From positions 186,001 through 250,000 of the forward strand of contig CAWHDV010000002.1 of assembly GCA_963828185.1 (NCBI GenBank): a stretch of 64,000 bases of DNA, read 5' to 3'. The notes below the pieces were generated by a model that was not told where the DNA came from, did no database searches, and saw nothing but the letters and a program-made list of their open reading frames with translations. The DNA comes from Rhodoblastus sp963828185 (GTDB lineage Bacteria > Pseudomonadota > Alphaproteobacteria > Rhizobiales > Beijerinckiaceae). This document shows, piece by piece, positions 50,347-58,979 of the stretch (position 1 is its first letter; the number at the start of each line of letters is the position of its first letter). The translations under genes and the position numbers were made by a program.

Positions 50347-50561
50347 TGAATTGGCTCCTGAATTATTACGCTGGCGGCCGTCGCGTCTCTCCGAAGTCCT
50401 GCCCCGGCAGAGCCGCGAACGGCCTGAGAATCACTGATTGAAGGATAGCATCGGGCTTGAGCGTTCAAAGCCGATTTTTTGCGCCTCTGACAGTCACACA
50501 CATGAATTTTTTGTGTTCCGCCAAAAACGCCTGCCTGGAACAGAAGGCCCTGAATACTGGC

Positions 50562-52757
50562 TCATGCCGACGTCTTCTCGCGCATGGCGAGGGCGCGCGC
50601 CTGCTTGATCCAGTCTTCGCGCTCGACCCTGCCGGGAATAGCCAGATAGAGGCTGACCCAGCGGGCGTTTTCAATCGACCAGCGCGCGATCTGAGCATAA
50701 GTCCATATCCCCAGCGCGTTCAGCCGATTCGCGAGCGCCTGGTCGGTTCCCTCGATTCTGGCGAGATCGTCCTTGTCGCCATGAGGCGGCTGCAGCAGCG
50801 AAAGCGGCCGCTGCCCGGCATAGATCTCGTCATTGGCGTGCGTCGCAATGATTGCCGGCAAAGCGGCGTGCAGGGCGGCGGCCGCGGATTCGTCGAGATG
50901 ATGCGCCTGCGTATCCTGTCGCGCCTCGCCCGACCGGACGGCGCGCGAATATTCGGTCTCGACGCCGCTGGCCAGCAGTCGCGCCTGGGCGACCCAATAT
51001 TTACGCGCGACAGGACCGCTATCGACGAATTTTTCGCCAATCCATTGCTCCTGCTCCGGCGTCCAGGCGGCGATCTGGCTGAAGCGCCAGACGCCCGCGT
51101 CATGCAGCTCGCGCGCTATCTTTTCGCCGACGCCGCGAATGAGACACAAGTCATCCTCGTCCCCTGCCCGCGCCGGACGCTCGATCGAGGGCGGCGGCGA
51201 AGCCGTCCGCCGCTCTGGCGCGGCGCGGAAAAATTCGGCCTCGCCCTCCCCGAAGAGCAATCGCGCCTGCTTGATCCAGTTTTCGCTTTCGACCCTTCCC
51301 GGTTCGCCGATCTGCTCGCCGATCCGGCGCGCCTGTTCCGGCGTCCACACCGCGATCTGGCCTAAGCGCCGGACGCCAAGGTCATGCAGCTTGCGCATCA
51401 TCTTCTTGCCAATGCCATCGATCCGCCGAAGCTCGTCCTCGCCTTCTTCCTGATCAGGTTTTTCCATGACGGGGGCCGGTGAAGGCGCGCGCGCGGCCGT
51501 TTCGGAAAGCAGTTTTTGCGCCGCGCCGGACGCCGCCAAAGCCGCAGGGGCCGCCACCGCCAGCGCCTCGGCGTGGCCGGTCAAAACCCTCACGCCTTCG
51601 GAGAGTCCAGCCATCGCCGCATCCGTCGCCGGGGCGGCGGGCTCCGCCGATGGCGCCGCGACCTGCGCCGGCTTCTCGCCAGCCAGTAATTTCTCCGCCG
51701 CGCCGAACGCCGCCAGCGCCGCAGGAGCGGCTACCGCCAGCGCCTCGGCGTGGCCGCCCAAAACCTGCACGCCTTCGGAGAGTCCAGCCATCGCCGCATC
51801 CGCCGCCGGGGCGGCGGGCTCCGCCGATGGCGCCGCGACTTGCGCCGGCTTCTCGCCAGCCAGCAATTTCTCCGCCGCGCCGAACGCCGCCAGCGCCGCA
51901 GGAGCGGCTACCGCCAGCGCCTCGGCGTGGCCGCCCAAAACCTGCACGCCTTCGGAAAGGCCAGCCATCGCCGCATCCGCCGCTGGGGCGGCGGGCTCCG
52001 CCGATGGCGCCGCGACTTGCGCCGGCTTCTCGCCGCCCAGCAATTTCTCCGCCGCGCCGGACGCCGCCAGCGCCGCAGGGACTGCCAACGCCAGCGCCTC
52101 GGCGTGGCCGGTCAAAACCTGCACGCCTTCGGAAAGGCCAGCCATCGCCGCATCCGTCGCCGGGGCGGCGGGCTCCGCCGATGGCGCCGCGACCTGCGCC
52201 GGCTTCTCGCCGCCCAGCAATTTCTCCGCCGCGCCGGACGCCGCCAGCGCCGCAGGGACTGCCAACGCCAGCGCCTCGGCGTGGCCGCTCAAAACCTGCA
52301 CGCCTTCGGAAAGGCCAGCCATCGCCGCATCCGCCGCCGGGGCGACGGGCTCCGCCGATGGCGCCGCGACTTCGGACTTCTCCTCCGCCAACACTTCTTT
52401 CGCCGCGCCGGACGCCACGAGGGCCGCGCCCGCGCTCACCGCATCCGGCCTTTGCAGCGCGGCTGTTTGCTTCGCCGGCCTGGCGGCGAAAAGACCTTGC
52501 AACAAGCAGCCGAGCAGGCAGCCCAGGACATAGGCGGCGCCCAGCAGCAGCGCCGTTTCGAGCCAGAAGCCGTAGCGGCCTGGCAGCACCTGCAGAACGG
52601 CGGCGGCGAGGCCGACACCATAAAGGACGAGGGCGGGTTTCGGCCAACCCCGCAAGGAGCCGGCCCGGCCTGGCTCGCAGGTGACGAAGCCGACGACCAG
52701 TCCGAGCGCCAGGGCGGCGATCGACCAGGAGGAGAGCGCTTGCAACAGGTAAGGCAT
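50562..52757 (-). CDS. Membrane protein with Ala-rich tandem repeats and three helix-hairpin-helix motifs
   Basis: 731-aa protein. Residues about 1-85 contain three membrane helices (LGLVVGFVTCEP, LVLYGVGLAAAVLQVLPG, ALLLGAAYVLGCLLGCLLQG). Next come five 59-residue repeats rich in Ala and Pro (AAMAGLSEGVQVLxGHAEAL). The C-terminal 230 residues hold three helix-hairpin-helix units: RRIDGIGKKMMRKLHDLGV, CLIRGVGEKIARELHDAG and ARIEGTDQALANRLNALGI, each followed by QIAxWTPEQ-type and ENWIKQARxL segments. The same module occurs in some NuoE extensions and predicted nucleases. It lies 11 bp after an OmpA/BON gene, so the two are co-transcribed. DNA binding at the membrane is an inference. Confidence 0.85.
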   Translation of the reverse strand: MPYLLQALSSWSIAALALGLVVGFVTCEPGRAGSLRGWPKPALVLYGVGLAAAVLQVLPGRYGFWLETALLLGAAYVLGCLLGCLLQGLFAARPAKQTAALQRPDAVSAGAALVASGAAKEVLAEEKSEVAAPSAEPVAPAADAAMAGLSEGVQVLSGHAEALALAVPAALAASGAAEKLLGGEKPAQVAAPSAEPAAPATDAAMAGLSEGVQVLTGHAEALALAVPAALAASGAAEKLLGGEKPAQVAAPSAEPAAPAADAAMAGLSEGVQVLGGHAEALAVAAPAALAAFGAAEKLLAGEKPAQVAAPSAEPAAPAADAAMAGLSEGVQVLGGHAEALAVAAPAALAAFGAAEKLLAGEKPAQVAAPSAEPAAPATDAAMAGLSEGVRVLTGHAEALAVAAPAALAASGAAQKLLSETAARAPSPAPVMEKPDQEEGEDELRRIDGIGKKMMRKLHDLGVRRLGQIAVWTPEQARRIGEQIGEPGRVESENWIKQARLLFGEGEAEFFRAAPERRTASPPPSIERPARAGDEDDLCLIRGVGEKIARELHDAGVWRFSQIAAWTPEQEQWIGEKFVDSGPVARKYWVAQARLLASGVETEYSRAVRSGEARQDTQAHHLDESAAAALHAALPAIIATHANDEIYAGQRPLSLLQPPHGDKDDLARIEGTDQALANRLNALGIWTYAQIARWSIENARWVSLYLAIPGRVEREDWIKQARALAMREKTSA
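51474..52358 (-). repeat. Five 177-bp tandem repeats
   Basis: Five units of 59 codons inside the HHH membrane protein, boundaries about 52358, 52181, 52004, 51827 and 51650. Units 3 and 4 encode identical residues, while 1, 2 and 5 differ at a few positions, showing recent expansion. All keep frame. Confidence 0.92.
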
Positions 52758-52768
52758 GGAAGCCGCCC

Positions 52769-54616
52769 TCACTTCACGTTGAATTCGATGCGGCGATTTT
52801 TCGCCCGGTCTTCGTCCGAATCGTTGGGAAACAGCGGCTTCTTTTCGCCGTAGCCGACCGCTGACAGTCTTTGCGAGTCGATTCCCGCCCGCACGAGATA
52901 ATCGACGACTGCCTCGGCGCGACGGCGAGACAATCGCAGATTATGCGATACGATGCCGATGTCGTCGGTGTGGCCGGAGACTTCGAAAGAAACTTGCGGG
53001 CACGATTTCGCGGCGGCGGCCAGAGCGTCGAGAACGGCCGATGATTCTGATTTGAGCGCCGCGCTGGCGAATTCGAACTGGATCGGCGTCGCGCGGACCA
53101 GCTCCGTCAGCCGGGCCTGGCAATCCTTGGCGTCGGCTTGAACGGGAGCGGCGTTCTGGCCGGGCGCAGCCGGCGAGTTGACCGCGACCGGAGCAGGCGC
53201 GGGTGGCGCGGCTGGCCCGGGTGGAACAACTGGCGCGGGCGGCGAAGCTTCATGCGCCGCGCCGGTGAGTTGCGTCTCGACGGCAAAGCCATCCGGCATG
53301 GCGGCAATGAAGCTGGTCTTCACCCGGTCGGCGGTTTCCGCCGAGTCCGCGTCGCCGCTGAGCGAGGCCGTCTGGTCGCGCAGGCCGAACATTCCGACAT
53401 GCAGGCGCGCCAATTGCTCAAGTCCATAAAGCGCAGCCGTGTCGAAGGATTTCGGGGCGCCGGCGCTGCGCCGCATCCTGTCGGCTATATCGAGCCCGGG
53501 AAAATTTTCCTTCGCGGCGCCCACTATCTTCTGGTGCGAATCCTCTTCCGCGTAATAGCCGGTCAGGATCACCGCCTTTTCGGTCTTTTCCGCGCTCATC
53601 ACGTAAGGCGACATCGCGCCCGGCTCCACCCCCTTGGCGTCGAGCGCCAGCACTTGACCGCCCGCCAGGGCGGCGGCGACCGACGCCGCGTCCATGCCGG
53701 GGCGCGCCTGTCCGGAAAGCGTCGTCACATTGTCGAGCAGCGACGCCTTGCCGCTTTGCAGTTGCGCCAGCGAGCGCAAGGCGAAACCGGCGCCGACGGC
53801 AAATTTCGCCGGCGCGCCCGAGGCGATCTGTAGATCGTCGACCACGTTCCGCTCGGGAAAAAGCTTTTTGGCCTGGCCCAGCAGCGCCGTGCGTTCGGCT
53901 TCGGAGCCGACGAACCCGCTCAAGGTGACCTGCGCATCGTCGCTTTCGGCGTGAAAGACGAAGACAGGCGCCTTGGGCGCCAGGATATCCGCCTTGACGA
54001 GGTTCACGCCTTCGGGCTGTCGATGCGCCTGCGCGGTCGCCGCCCTGTATTCGGCGGAATTTGCCGCCCGGCCAACCACGGCAAGATCGCCGCCCTGCAA
54101 TTCCACCTGACCATCGGAAAGGTGCGCCAGCACCCGCAAGGCGCCTTCCGTCCTGGCGGAAAAATCCTTCGGCGCGCCGGAGTAATAGCTCATCTCATCG
54201 ACGATCCGCGCGCCGGGCGACGTCTTCTGCGCCGAGGCGACGATGGCTGCGCGCTCGGTCGGCGACGGCGCCGCGCCCGACAAGGTCACGACCCCGTTCG
54301 AGAGCGCCGCGCGGAAAATGTAGGGATCGCGCGGCGGCGGTTCGCTCAGGCCGTCCGCGACCAGCCTGACCCCCGGGACGGCGGCGGCGGCGGTCAGGGC
54401 GGCGGGACGCATCGTTTCATCGAAGATCCAGCCATCGAGGCTGACATCGCGTCCGGACGCCATCGAAAAACCTGGCTCGCCCGCCACTTTCGCGAGAGCG
54501 GCGTCCGCGCGGGTCGACAGGTCATGTTCGACGCGGCCCGTCTCGAACCAGTTCATGACAAGCCACAACGCCAGCAACGGCAACAGGCCAATCCACCATT
54601 TACCAGGCTGACACAT
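52769..54616 (-). CDS. OmpA-family protein with BON-like repeats
   Basis: 615-aa envelope protein. One N-terminal membrane helix (WWIGLLPLLALWLVMNWF) anchors it. Several BON-like modules follow (SGRDVSLDGWIFDE, NGVVTLSGAAPS, DDAQVTLSGFVG and further), each with the L-x-G pattern. A Pro/Ala-rich linker leads to a C-terminal OmpA domain: IQFEFASAALKSESSAVLDALA and FEVSGHTDDIGIVSHNLRLSRRRAEAVVDYL, which binds peptidoglycan. The design resembles mycobacterial ArfA. ATG 54616 follows AGGGG. It heads a two-gene operon with the HHH protein. Confidence 0.92.
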   Translation of the reverse strand: MCQPGKWWIGLLPLLALWLVMNWFETGRVEHDLSTRADAALAKVAGEPGFSMASGRDVSLDGWIFDETMRPAALTAAAAVPGVRLVADGLSEPPPRDPYIFRAALSNGVVTLSGAAPSPTERAAIVASAQKTSPGARIVDEMSYYSGAPKDFSARTEGALRVLAHLSDGQVELQGGDLAVVGRAANSAEYRAATAQAHRQPEGVNLVKADILAPKAPVFVFHAESDDAQVTLSGFVGSEAERTALLGQAKKLFPERNVVDDLQIASGAPAKFAVGAGFALRSLAQLQSGKASLLDNVTTLSGQARPGMDAASVAAALAGGQVLALDAKGVEPGAMSPYVMSAEKTEKAVILTGYYAEEDSHQKIVGAAKENFPGLDIADRMRRSAGAPKSFDTAALYGLEQLARLHVGMFGLRDQTASLSGDADSAETADRVKTSFIAAMPDGFAVETQLTGAAHEASPPAPVVPPGPAAPPAPAPVAVNSPAAPGQNAAPVQADAKDCQARLTELVRATPIQFEFASAALKSESSAVLDALAAAAKSCPQVSFEVSGHTDDIGIVSHNLRLSRRRAEAVVDYLVRAGIDSQRLSAVGYGEKKPLFPNDSDEDRAKNRRIEFNVK

Positions 54617-54893
54617 GCTATTCCCCTGAGCCATTGCCGCCGAATCCGGCTTGGTCCTGCGAACATGGAATCACGAGGCGGCGCGGCCGCCCGCCGTTAA
54701 CGAAAACTTGCCTAGCTTAATGGCGCCCCGACCTTGGCGCCAGCGGCCTATGCAGCTGCGGAACAGTGAAATTAGTCACTGCCGCAAAGCGCCTTCCTCG
54801 CCCGGAAGCGCTTGCCAATCCGTTCCGGGTCGGGCATATGTCTGCGCCACACGGTTCGCTGCGGCTTCGCGGCCTCGGCGGACCGCGCACGCT

Positions 54894-54987
54894 GGAGACG
54901 TGGCCGAGAGGCTGAAGGCGGCGGTTTGCTAAACCGTTATAGGGTTGTAAAGCCCTATCGAGGGTTCGAATCCCTCCGTCTCCGCCA
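54894..54987 (+). tRNA. tRNA-Ser (GCU)
   Basis: 94-base cloverleaf with a long variable arm and encoded CCA. Acceptor GGAGACG pairs with CGTCTCC, discriminator G. The anticodon loop TTGCTAA gives GCT, reading AGU/AGC. T-arm GAGGGTTCGAATCCCTC. Confidence 0.97.
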
Positions 54988-55103
54988 TGCTTTTTCTGTT
55001 TTGCGCGTCCTGTCTTGCGCGCGATCTGTCTTGCGCGATCTGTCTTGCGTGCGGCGCGGCTTGCGCTCGTTCAAACGAGGTTGTCATTCTCACGAGGCGA
55101 TTC

Positions 55104-55487
55104 ATGCGCGCCGGCTTTGGCCTCCATCGCTCGCCAGACGGCGCGTCCTTGAAGCGCACGCGCCAATTCTCGCGGCGAGTTTGGCCAGTGGCGGCGCTCG
55201 CGGTCGCTCTGGCGCTGGCCTGCGCCGCTCAGGCCTCGACTCCTCGGCCGCCTCGCCGGCCCGATGAATTCGGCAAGCCCGCTTCCGCCGCATCTCCCTC
55301 GCAGCCGTCGCCCGGCGGACGCATGCCCGTCGATGTCGATATCGACAGCCTGACGCCGTTCAACCTGCCGTCGGCCTCGCGCGAAAAAATGCGCCTGTGC
55401 GGCGACGAATGGCGCCAGCTGAAAATGGCCGGCCGCGCCAAAGGCATGATCTGGCGCTCATTCGCCGGAAAGTGCCTGACACGCTGA
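55104..55487 (+). CDS. Secreted protein with a Cys-Trp-Cys motif
   Basis: 127-aa predicted exported protein. ATG 55104 has GAGG six bases upstream; after a basic leader (LKRTRQFSRRVWP) comes a hydrophobic signal (VAALAVALALACAAQA). A Pro/Ser-rich segment follows and the protein ends MRLCGDEWRQLKMAGRAKG and IWRSFAGKCLTR. The C-x3-W...K...W-x2-F-x3-C pattern matches the secreted protein at 7913-8425. Single gene, function unknown. Confidence 0.7.
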   Translation: MRAGFGLHRSPDGASLKRTRQFSRRVWPVAALAVALALACAAQASTPRPPRRPDEFGKPASAASPSQPSPGGRMPVDVDIDSLTPFNLPSASREKMRLCGDEWRQLKMAGRAKGMIWRSFAGKCLTR

Positions 55488-55512
55488 ACGGCAAGAAGCG
55501 GCCGGCAAAAAA

Positions 55513-55534
55513 AGGCGCGCCCGAAGGCGCGCCT
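55513..55534 (-). terminator. Terminator of the H1-like gene
   Basis: AGGCGCGCC / GGCGCGCCT, nine-bp stem with a CGAA loop, followed on the minus strand by seven T, 31 bp after the stop. Confidence 0.9.
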
Positions 55535-55564
55535 CTTGCATTTCTCCACCAAGCCGAAGCCGGT

Positions 55565-56512
55565 TCAGTTCTGTCCGTCGTTGTTCGACTCCGCGACCGG
55601 CGGCGTAGGCTCCGACGCGGCGACGGGCGCCGGCTTCGGCTTGCGCACGACCTTGCGCTTGGCTTTCGGCTTTTCGGCCACAGGCGCCGCCGGCGCCGCA
55701 ACTTTCTTCGTCACGCGACGCGATGCGGCGGCGCTGCGCGCCGTGGGTTTCGCGGCGGCCTTTTTCGCGGCCGGTTTGGCGGCGGCTGCCCGTTTGGCAG
55801 GAGCCTTGGCCTGAGCCTTGGTAGCCTTGGCCGGCGTCTTGGCCGGCGTCTTGGCCGCGCTCGTCTTCGCCGTCGAATTCGACTTCGCGGCGCCTTTTTT
55901 GGCGGCGGCTTTTTTGTCGGCGGAGGCGGGCTTCCTGGCAGCTACTTTCGCGGCGGGCTTTTTGGCGGCGGTCGCTTTTGCGGCAGGCTTTTTAGCAGCG
56001 GCGGTTTTGGCGGCGGGTTTCTTCGCGGCGGGCTTTCCCGCGGCCTTGGCTGCGGGCTTGGCTGCGGCCTTGGCGGCAGGCTTGGCCGCCTTCTTGGCGG
56101 CGGCCTTGGGCGCGTTGTTGGCGGCGGGCTTGGCCGCCTTCTTGGCGGCAGGCTTGGAGGCCTTCGCCGCGGTCTTTCCTGCAGCCTTGGCTGCGGGTTT
56201 GGCTACGGCTTTCGCGGCCGGCTTGGCTGCGGACTTTTTCGCCGTCGCCGGCTTGGCTGCGCTCTTTGCGGCCGACTTCTTCGGAGCGGTTGTCTTTTTT
56301 GGAGCGGTCGTCTTGGAGGACGAAGCGGCCTTCCTGGCCGGCGCTTCCGTCTTCGCCGCGGGCTTTTTCGCGGCGGCCTTTTTCTCGGCAGTCTTGGTCA
56401 CCGCTTTGGCCTTGGCGGCGGCGCGCGGCTTCTTCTCGGCGGCGGCGGCCGCGTCGGCTTTCGGCGCTGCGGATTTCGCCGCGGCGGATTTCTTTTTCGG
56501 TGCTTGCGCCAT
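55565..56512 (-). CDS. Histone H1-like Lys/Ala/Pro-rich protein
   Basis: 315-aa low-complexity protein, almost entirely AAKKPAAK-type repeats, very basic, with a short acidic and Gln/Asn end (ASEPTPPVAESNNDGQ). Resembles bacterial H1-like proteins (HctA/AlgP-like tails), which bind DNA without a fixed fold. ATG 56512 (MAQAPKKK) has GGGGGATGAG upstream. The repeats are formed of many variants, so copy number may change. No partner genes. Confidence 0.85.
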   Translation of the reverse strand: MAQAPKKKSAAAKSAAPKADAAAAAEKKPRAAAKAKAVTKTAEKKAAAKKPAAKTEAPARKAASSSKTTAPKKTTAPKKSAAKSAAKPATAKKSAAKPAAKAVAKPAAKAAGKTAAKASKPAAKKAAKPAANNAPKAAAKKAAKPAAKAAAKPAAKAAGKPAAKKPAAKTAAAKKPAAKATAAKKPAAKVAARKPASADKKAAAKKGAAKSNSTAKTSAAKTPAKTPAKATKAQAKAPAKRAAAAKPAAKKAAAKPTARSAAASRRVTKKVAAPAAPVAEKPKAKRKVVRKPKPAPVAASEPTPPVAESNNDGQN

Positions 56513-57053
56513 CTCATCCCCCTTCACGTGGCCGGCGCGTTCGATGCCGGTGATTGGCTCGAATAGCGTAATCCTGTTAATAACTCTTGCAAGTGAGCGC
56601 TTTGCCCTTGCCGCCTTTTTCCGCCCGTAAAACCCGCGATCAGGCGACGCAAACCGGCTCCGCGCGCGAGACGCGAGACGCGCGCACGACAGAATTCGTC
56701 AGCACGAAATGTTGCGGGCGCCAAGATGAACCGGTAAAAAAGCCGCCGCTGTTTCGACGCAATTCCTGGCGGCGACCGCAAGACGCGCGTTACGCCGCCA
56801 CGCTTCCGCGACGAGACTGCAAACGTTGCAAAAGCAAGCGACTCAGCGCCGGCGCCGCTACGAACCGCGACGCGTGTCGACAAGAAAATCACCCCTCGGC
56901 CGACGACGTCATGAAGGTTTTGCGCCGCCGCAATTTTCCCGTTTTCGGCGCAAGGATTTTCTGTCGCGCATCGGTCGCGCAAAAAACCGCCGCCGCGCAG
57001 ATCGCCGCCGCTCGGCAGCGGTGAATTTTTTTGAAAAAAAATTGTGCGCAAAC
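56513..57053. other. 541-bp intergenic region
   Basis: Between the H1-like gene and the gatB terminator. Open plus-strand frames (for example 56587-57024, and a basic 37-codon frame from ATG 56910) lack ribosome sites and known domains, and their Arg-rich content fits GC-rich non-coding DNA. Upstream control of the H1-like gene lies in the left part. Nothing else recognised. Confidence 0.45.
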
Positions 57054-57082
57054 AAAAAAACGCGCTCCGCAAAGGGAGCGCG
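57054..57082 (-). terminator. Terminator of gatB
   Basis: CGCGCTCC / GGAGCGCG, eight-bp stem with a six-base loop, followed on the minus strand by seven T, about 47 bp after the stop. Confidence 0.9.
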
Positions 57083-57129
57083 TGCTTGAAAAATGCGATC
57101 GCTGCGAACGACGCAGCGCAACATGCGAA

Positions 57130-58599
57130 TCAGATCCCGAGCTTGCTCTTCAGGATTTCATTCACCGCCTGCGGATTGGCCTTGCCGCCGGTCCCCTTCA
57201 TCACCTGTCCAACGAACCAGCCGAGCATGGTCGGTTTGGCCTGCGCCTGCGCGACCTTGTCCGGATTGGCGGCGATGATCTCGTCCACCGCCTTCTCGAT
57301 CGCGCTGGTGTCGGTCACCTGTTTCATGCCGCGCGCCTCGACGATTTCTTGGGGATTTCCGCCTTCCGTCCAGACGATTTCGAACAGGTCCTTGGCGATC
57401 TTGCCGGAGATGACGTTGCTGGCGATGAGATCGACAATGCCAGCGATCTGCGCGGCGGACACCGGCGAAGTCTCGATGCTCTTGCCTTCCTTGTTGAGGC
57501 GGCCGAACAATTCGTTGATCACCCAGTTGGCGACCAGCTTGGCGTCGCGTCCCTTCGCGGCCTCCTCGAAGAAATCGGCCGAGGCGCGCTCGAGCACCAG
57601 CACGCCCGCGTCATAGGGCGACAATCCGTAGGTCGCGACAAAACGCGCCTTCTTCTCGTCCGGCAGTTCCGGCAGATGCGAGGCCAGTTCATTGACATAG
57701 TCCTGCTCGAACTCGAGCGGCAGCAGGTCTGGATCGGGGAAATAGCGATAGTCGTGCGCTTCTTCCTTGGAGCGCATCGAGCGGGTCTCGCCCTTGGCCG
57801 GATCGTAGAGCCGCGTCTCCTGGTCGATCTTGCCGCCGTCCTCGATGACGCCGATCTGGCGGCGCGCCTCGACGTCGATGGCATGGCCGATGAAGCGGAT
57901 GGAATTGACGTTCTTGATCTCGCAGCGCGTGCCGAGTTTTTCGCCCGGCTTGCGCACGGACACGTTCACATCGGCGCGCAAGGAACCCTGCTCCATGTTG
58001 CCGTCGCAGGTTCCGAGATAGCGCAGGATGGTGCGCAGCTTGGTGACATAGGCGCGCGCCTCCTCGGCCGAGCGCATGTCAGGCTTGGACACGATCTCCA
58101 TCAGCGCGACGCCGGAGCGGTTGAGATCGACATGCGAGTCATTGGCGCCGAGATCGTGCAGCGACTTGCCGGCGTCCTGCTCGAGATGCAGGCGCTCGAT
58201 GCCGACGGCGATCTGTTCAGTCGGGGAGAGATCGACCATGACCACGCCCTCGCCGACGATCGGATGCTTGAACTGGCTGATCTGGTAACCCTGCGGCAGA
58301 TCGGGATAGAAGTAATTCTTGCGGTCGAATACCGAGCGCAGGTTGATCTGCGCCTTCAGGCCGAGGCCGGTGCGGATCGCCTGGGCGACGCATTCCTCGT
58401 TGATGACCGGCAGCATGCCGGGCATGGCGGCGTCCACCAGCGAGACATGGGTGTTGGGCGCGCCGCCGAACTCCGTCGAGGCGCCCGAGAAGAGCTTTGA
58501 CTTGCTCGTCACCTGGGCGTGGACTTCCAGACCGATGACGACTTCCCAGTCGCCGGTCGCGCCCTTGATCAGTTTGGCAGCATTGACTTGCGTGTTCAT
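57130..58599 (-). CDS. gatB: Asp/Glu-tRNA amidotransferase subunit B
   Basis: 489-aa subunit that binds the mischarged tRNA and carries the kinase active site of GatCAB. It opens with WEVVIGLEVHAQVTSKSKLFSG, then NTHVSLVDAAMPGMLPVINEECV, FDRKNYFYPDLPQGYQISQ, EIKNVNSIRF and the YqeY-like C-terminal tail domain (ANPDKVAQAQAKPTMLGWFVGQVM). Last gene of the gatC-gatA-chorismate mutase-gatB block. Confidence 0.97.
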   Translation of the reverse strand: MNTQVNAAKLIKGATGDWEVVIGLEVHAQVTSKSKLFSGASTEFGGAPNTHVSLVDAAMPGMLPVINEECVAQAIRTGLGLKAQINLRSVFDRKNYFYPDLPQGYQISQFKHPIVGEGVVMVDLSPTEQIAVGIERLHLEQDAGKSLHDLGANDSHVDLNRSGVALMEIVSKPDMRSAEEARAYVTKLRTILRYLGTCDGNMEQGSLRADVNVSVRKPGEKLGTRCEIKNVNSIRFIGHAIDVEARRQIGVIEDGGKIDQETRLYDPAKGETRSMRSKEEAHDYRYFPDPDLLPLEFEQDYVNELASHLPELPDEKKARFVATYGLSPYDAGVLVLERASADFFEEAAKGRDAKLVANWVINELFGRLNKEGKSIETSPVSAAQIAGIVDLIASNVISGKIAKDLFEIVWTEGGNPQEIVEARGMKQVTDTSAIEKAVDEIIAANPDKVAQAQAKPTMLGWFVGQVMKGTGGKANPQAVNEILKSKLGI

Positions 58600-58638
58600 C
58601 GAAGGAAACCCGTCGTTTTCGCCCGCGTGGGCGATGCA

Positions 58639-58974
58639 TCATTCCGTTCTGGACTTCGCGGCGTTCATCAGCCGCTCCTCATAGGCGATCGACCATTCGA
58701 TCAGCGCGGTCCACAGCGACCGCGCCAGGCCGGCGTCGAGACCCTGTTGCTCCGCGTGCGCGGCGACGCGGCCGAGAACCTCGTCCACGCGCGGCGGAAT
58801 GCGCGCCGGCCAATCGATACGGCTCTTGATCTCCGCCGCATGTTCGATCTGGCGCTGACGCTCGGCCAGCAATTTTACCAGAGCCGCGTCGAGCGAGTCG
58901 ATCCTCGAACGCAACGCGATCATTTCCGCGTTTGGCGCCGAAGCCGCTTCGTCCCCGTCGCCCGTTCCGCTCAT
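58639..58974 (-). CDS. Chorismate mutase, AroQ type
   Basis: 111-aa helical enzyme turning chorismate to prephenate for phenylalanine and tyrosine. The AroQ core is visible: MIALRSRIDSLDAALVKLLAERQRQIEHAAEIKSRI, with the catalytic arginine, the Glu/Gln positions and PPRVDEVLGRV. ATG 58974 follows the gatA stop by five bases, so it is co-transcribed with gat genes. The N-terminal 20 residues are non-conserved. Confidence 0.85.
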   Translation of the reverse strand: MSGTGDGDEAASAPNAEMIALRSRIDSLDAALVKLLAERQRQIEHAAEIKSRIDWPARIPPRVDEVLGRVAAHAEQQGLDAGLARSLWTALIEWSIAYEERLMNAAKSRTE

Positions 58975-58979
58975 CGCGC

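Noticed and set aside
51474..52358. CRISPR array
   Set aside because: The repeats are 177 bp, directly tandem, protein-coding and without spacers.
51466..52853. Long plus-strand frames opposite the 177-bp repeats
   Set aside because: Open only because the repeat is GC-rich and free of stops on both strands; the minus frame has membrane helices and HHH motifs.
55397..56630. Plus-strand Gly/Ala/Phe-rich frames opposite the H1-like gene
   Set aside because: Antisense of Lys/Ala/Pro codons; no start signal and no family.
56587..57024. 145-codon plus-strand Arg-rich frame
   Set aside because: Starts at TTG without ribosome site and contains no recognisable domain.
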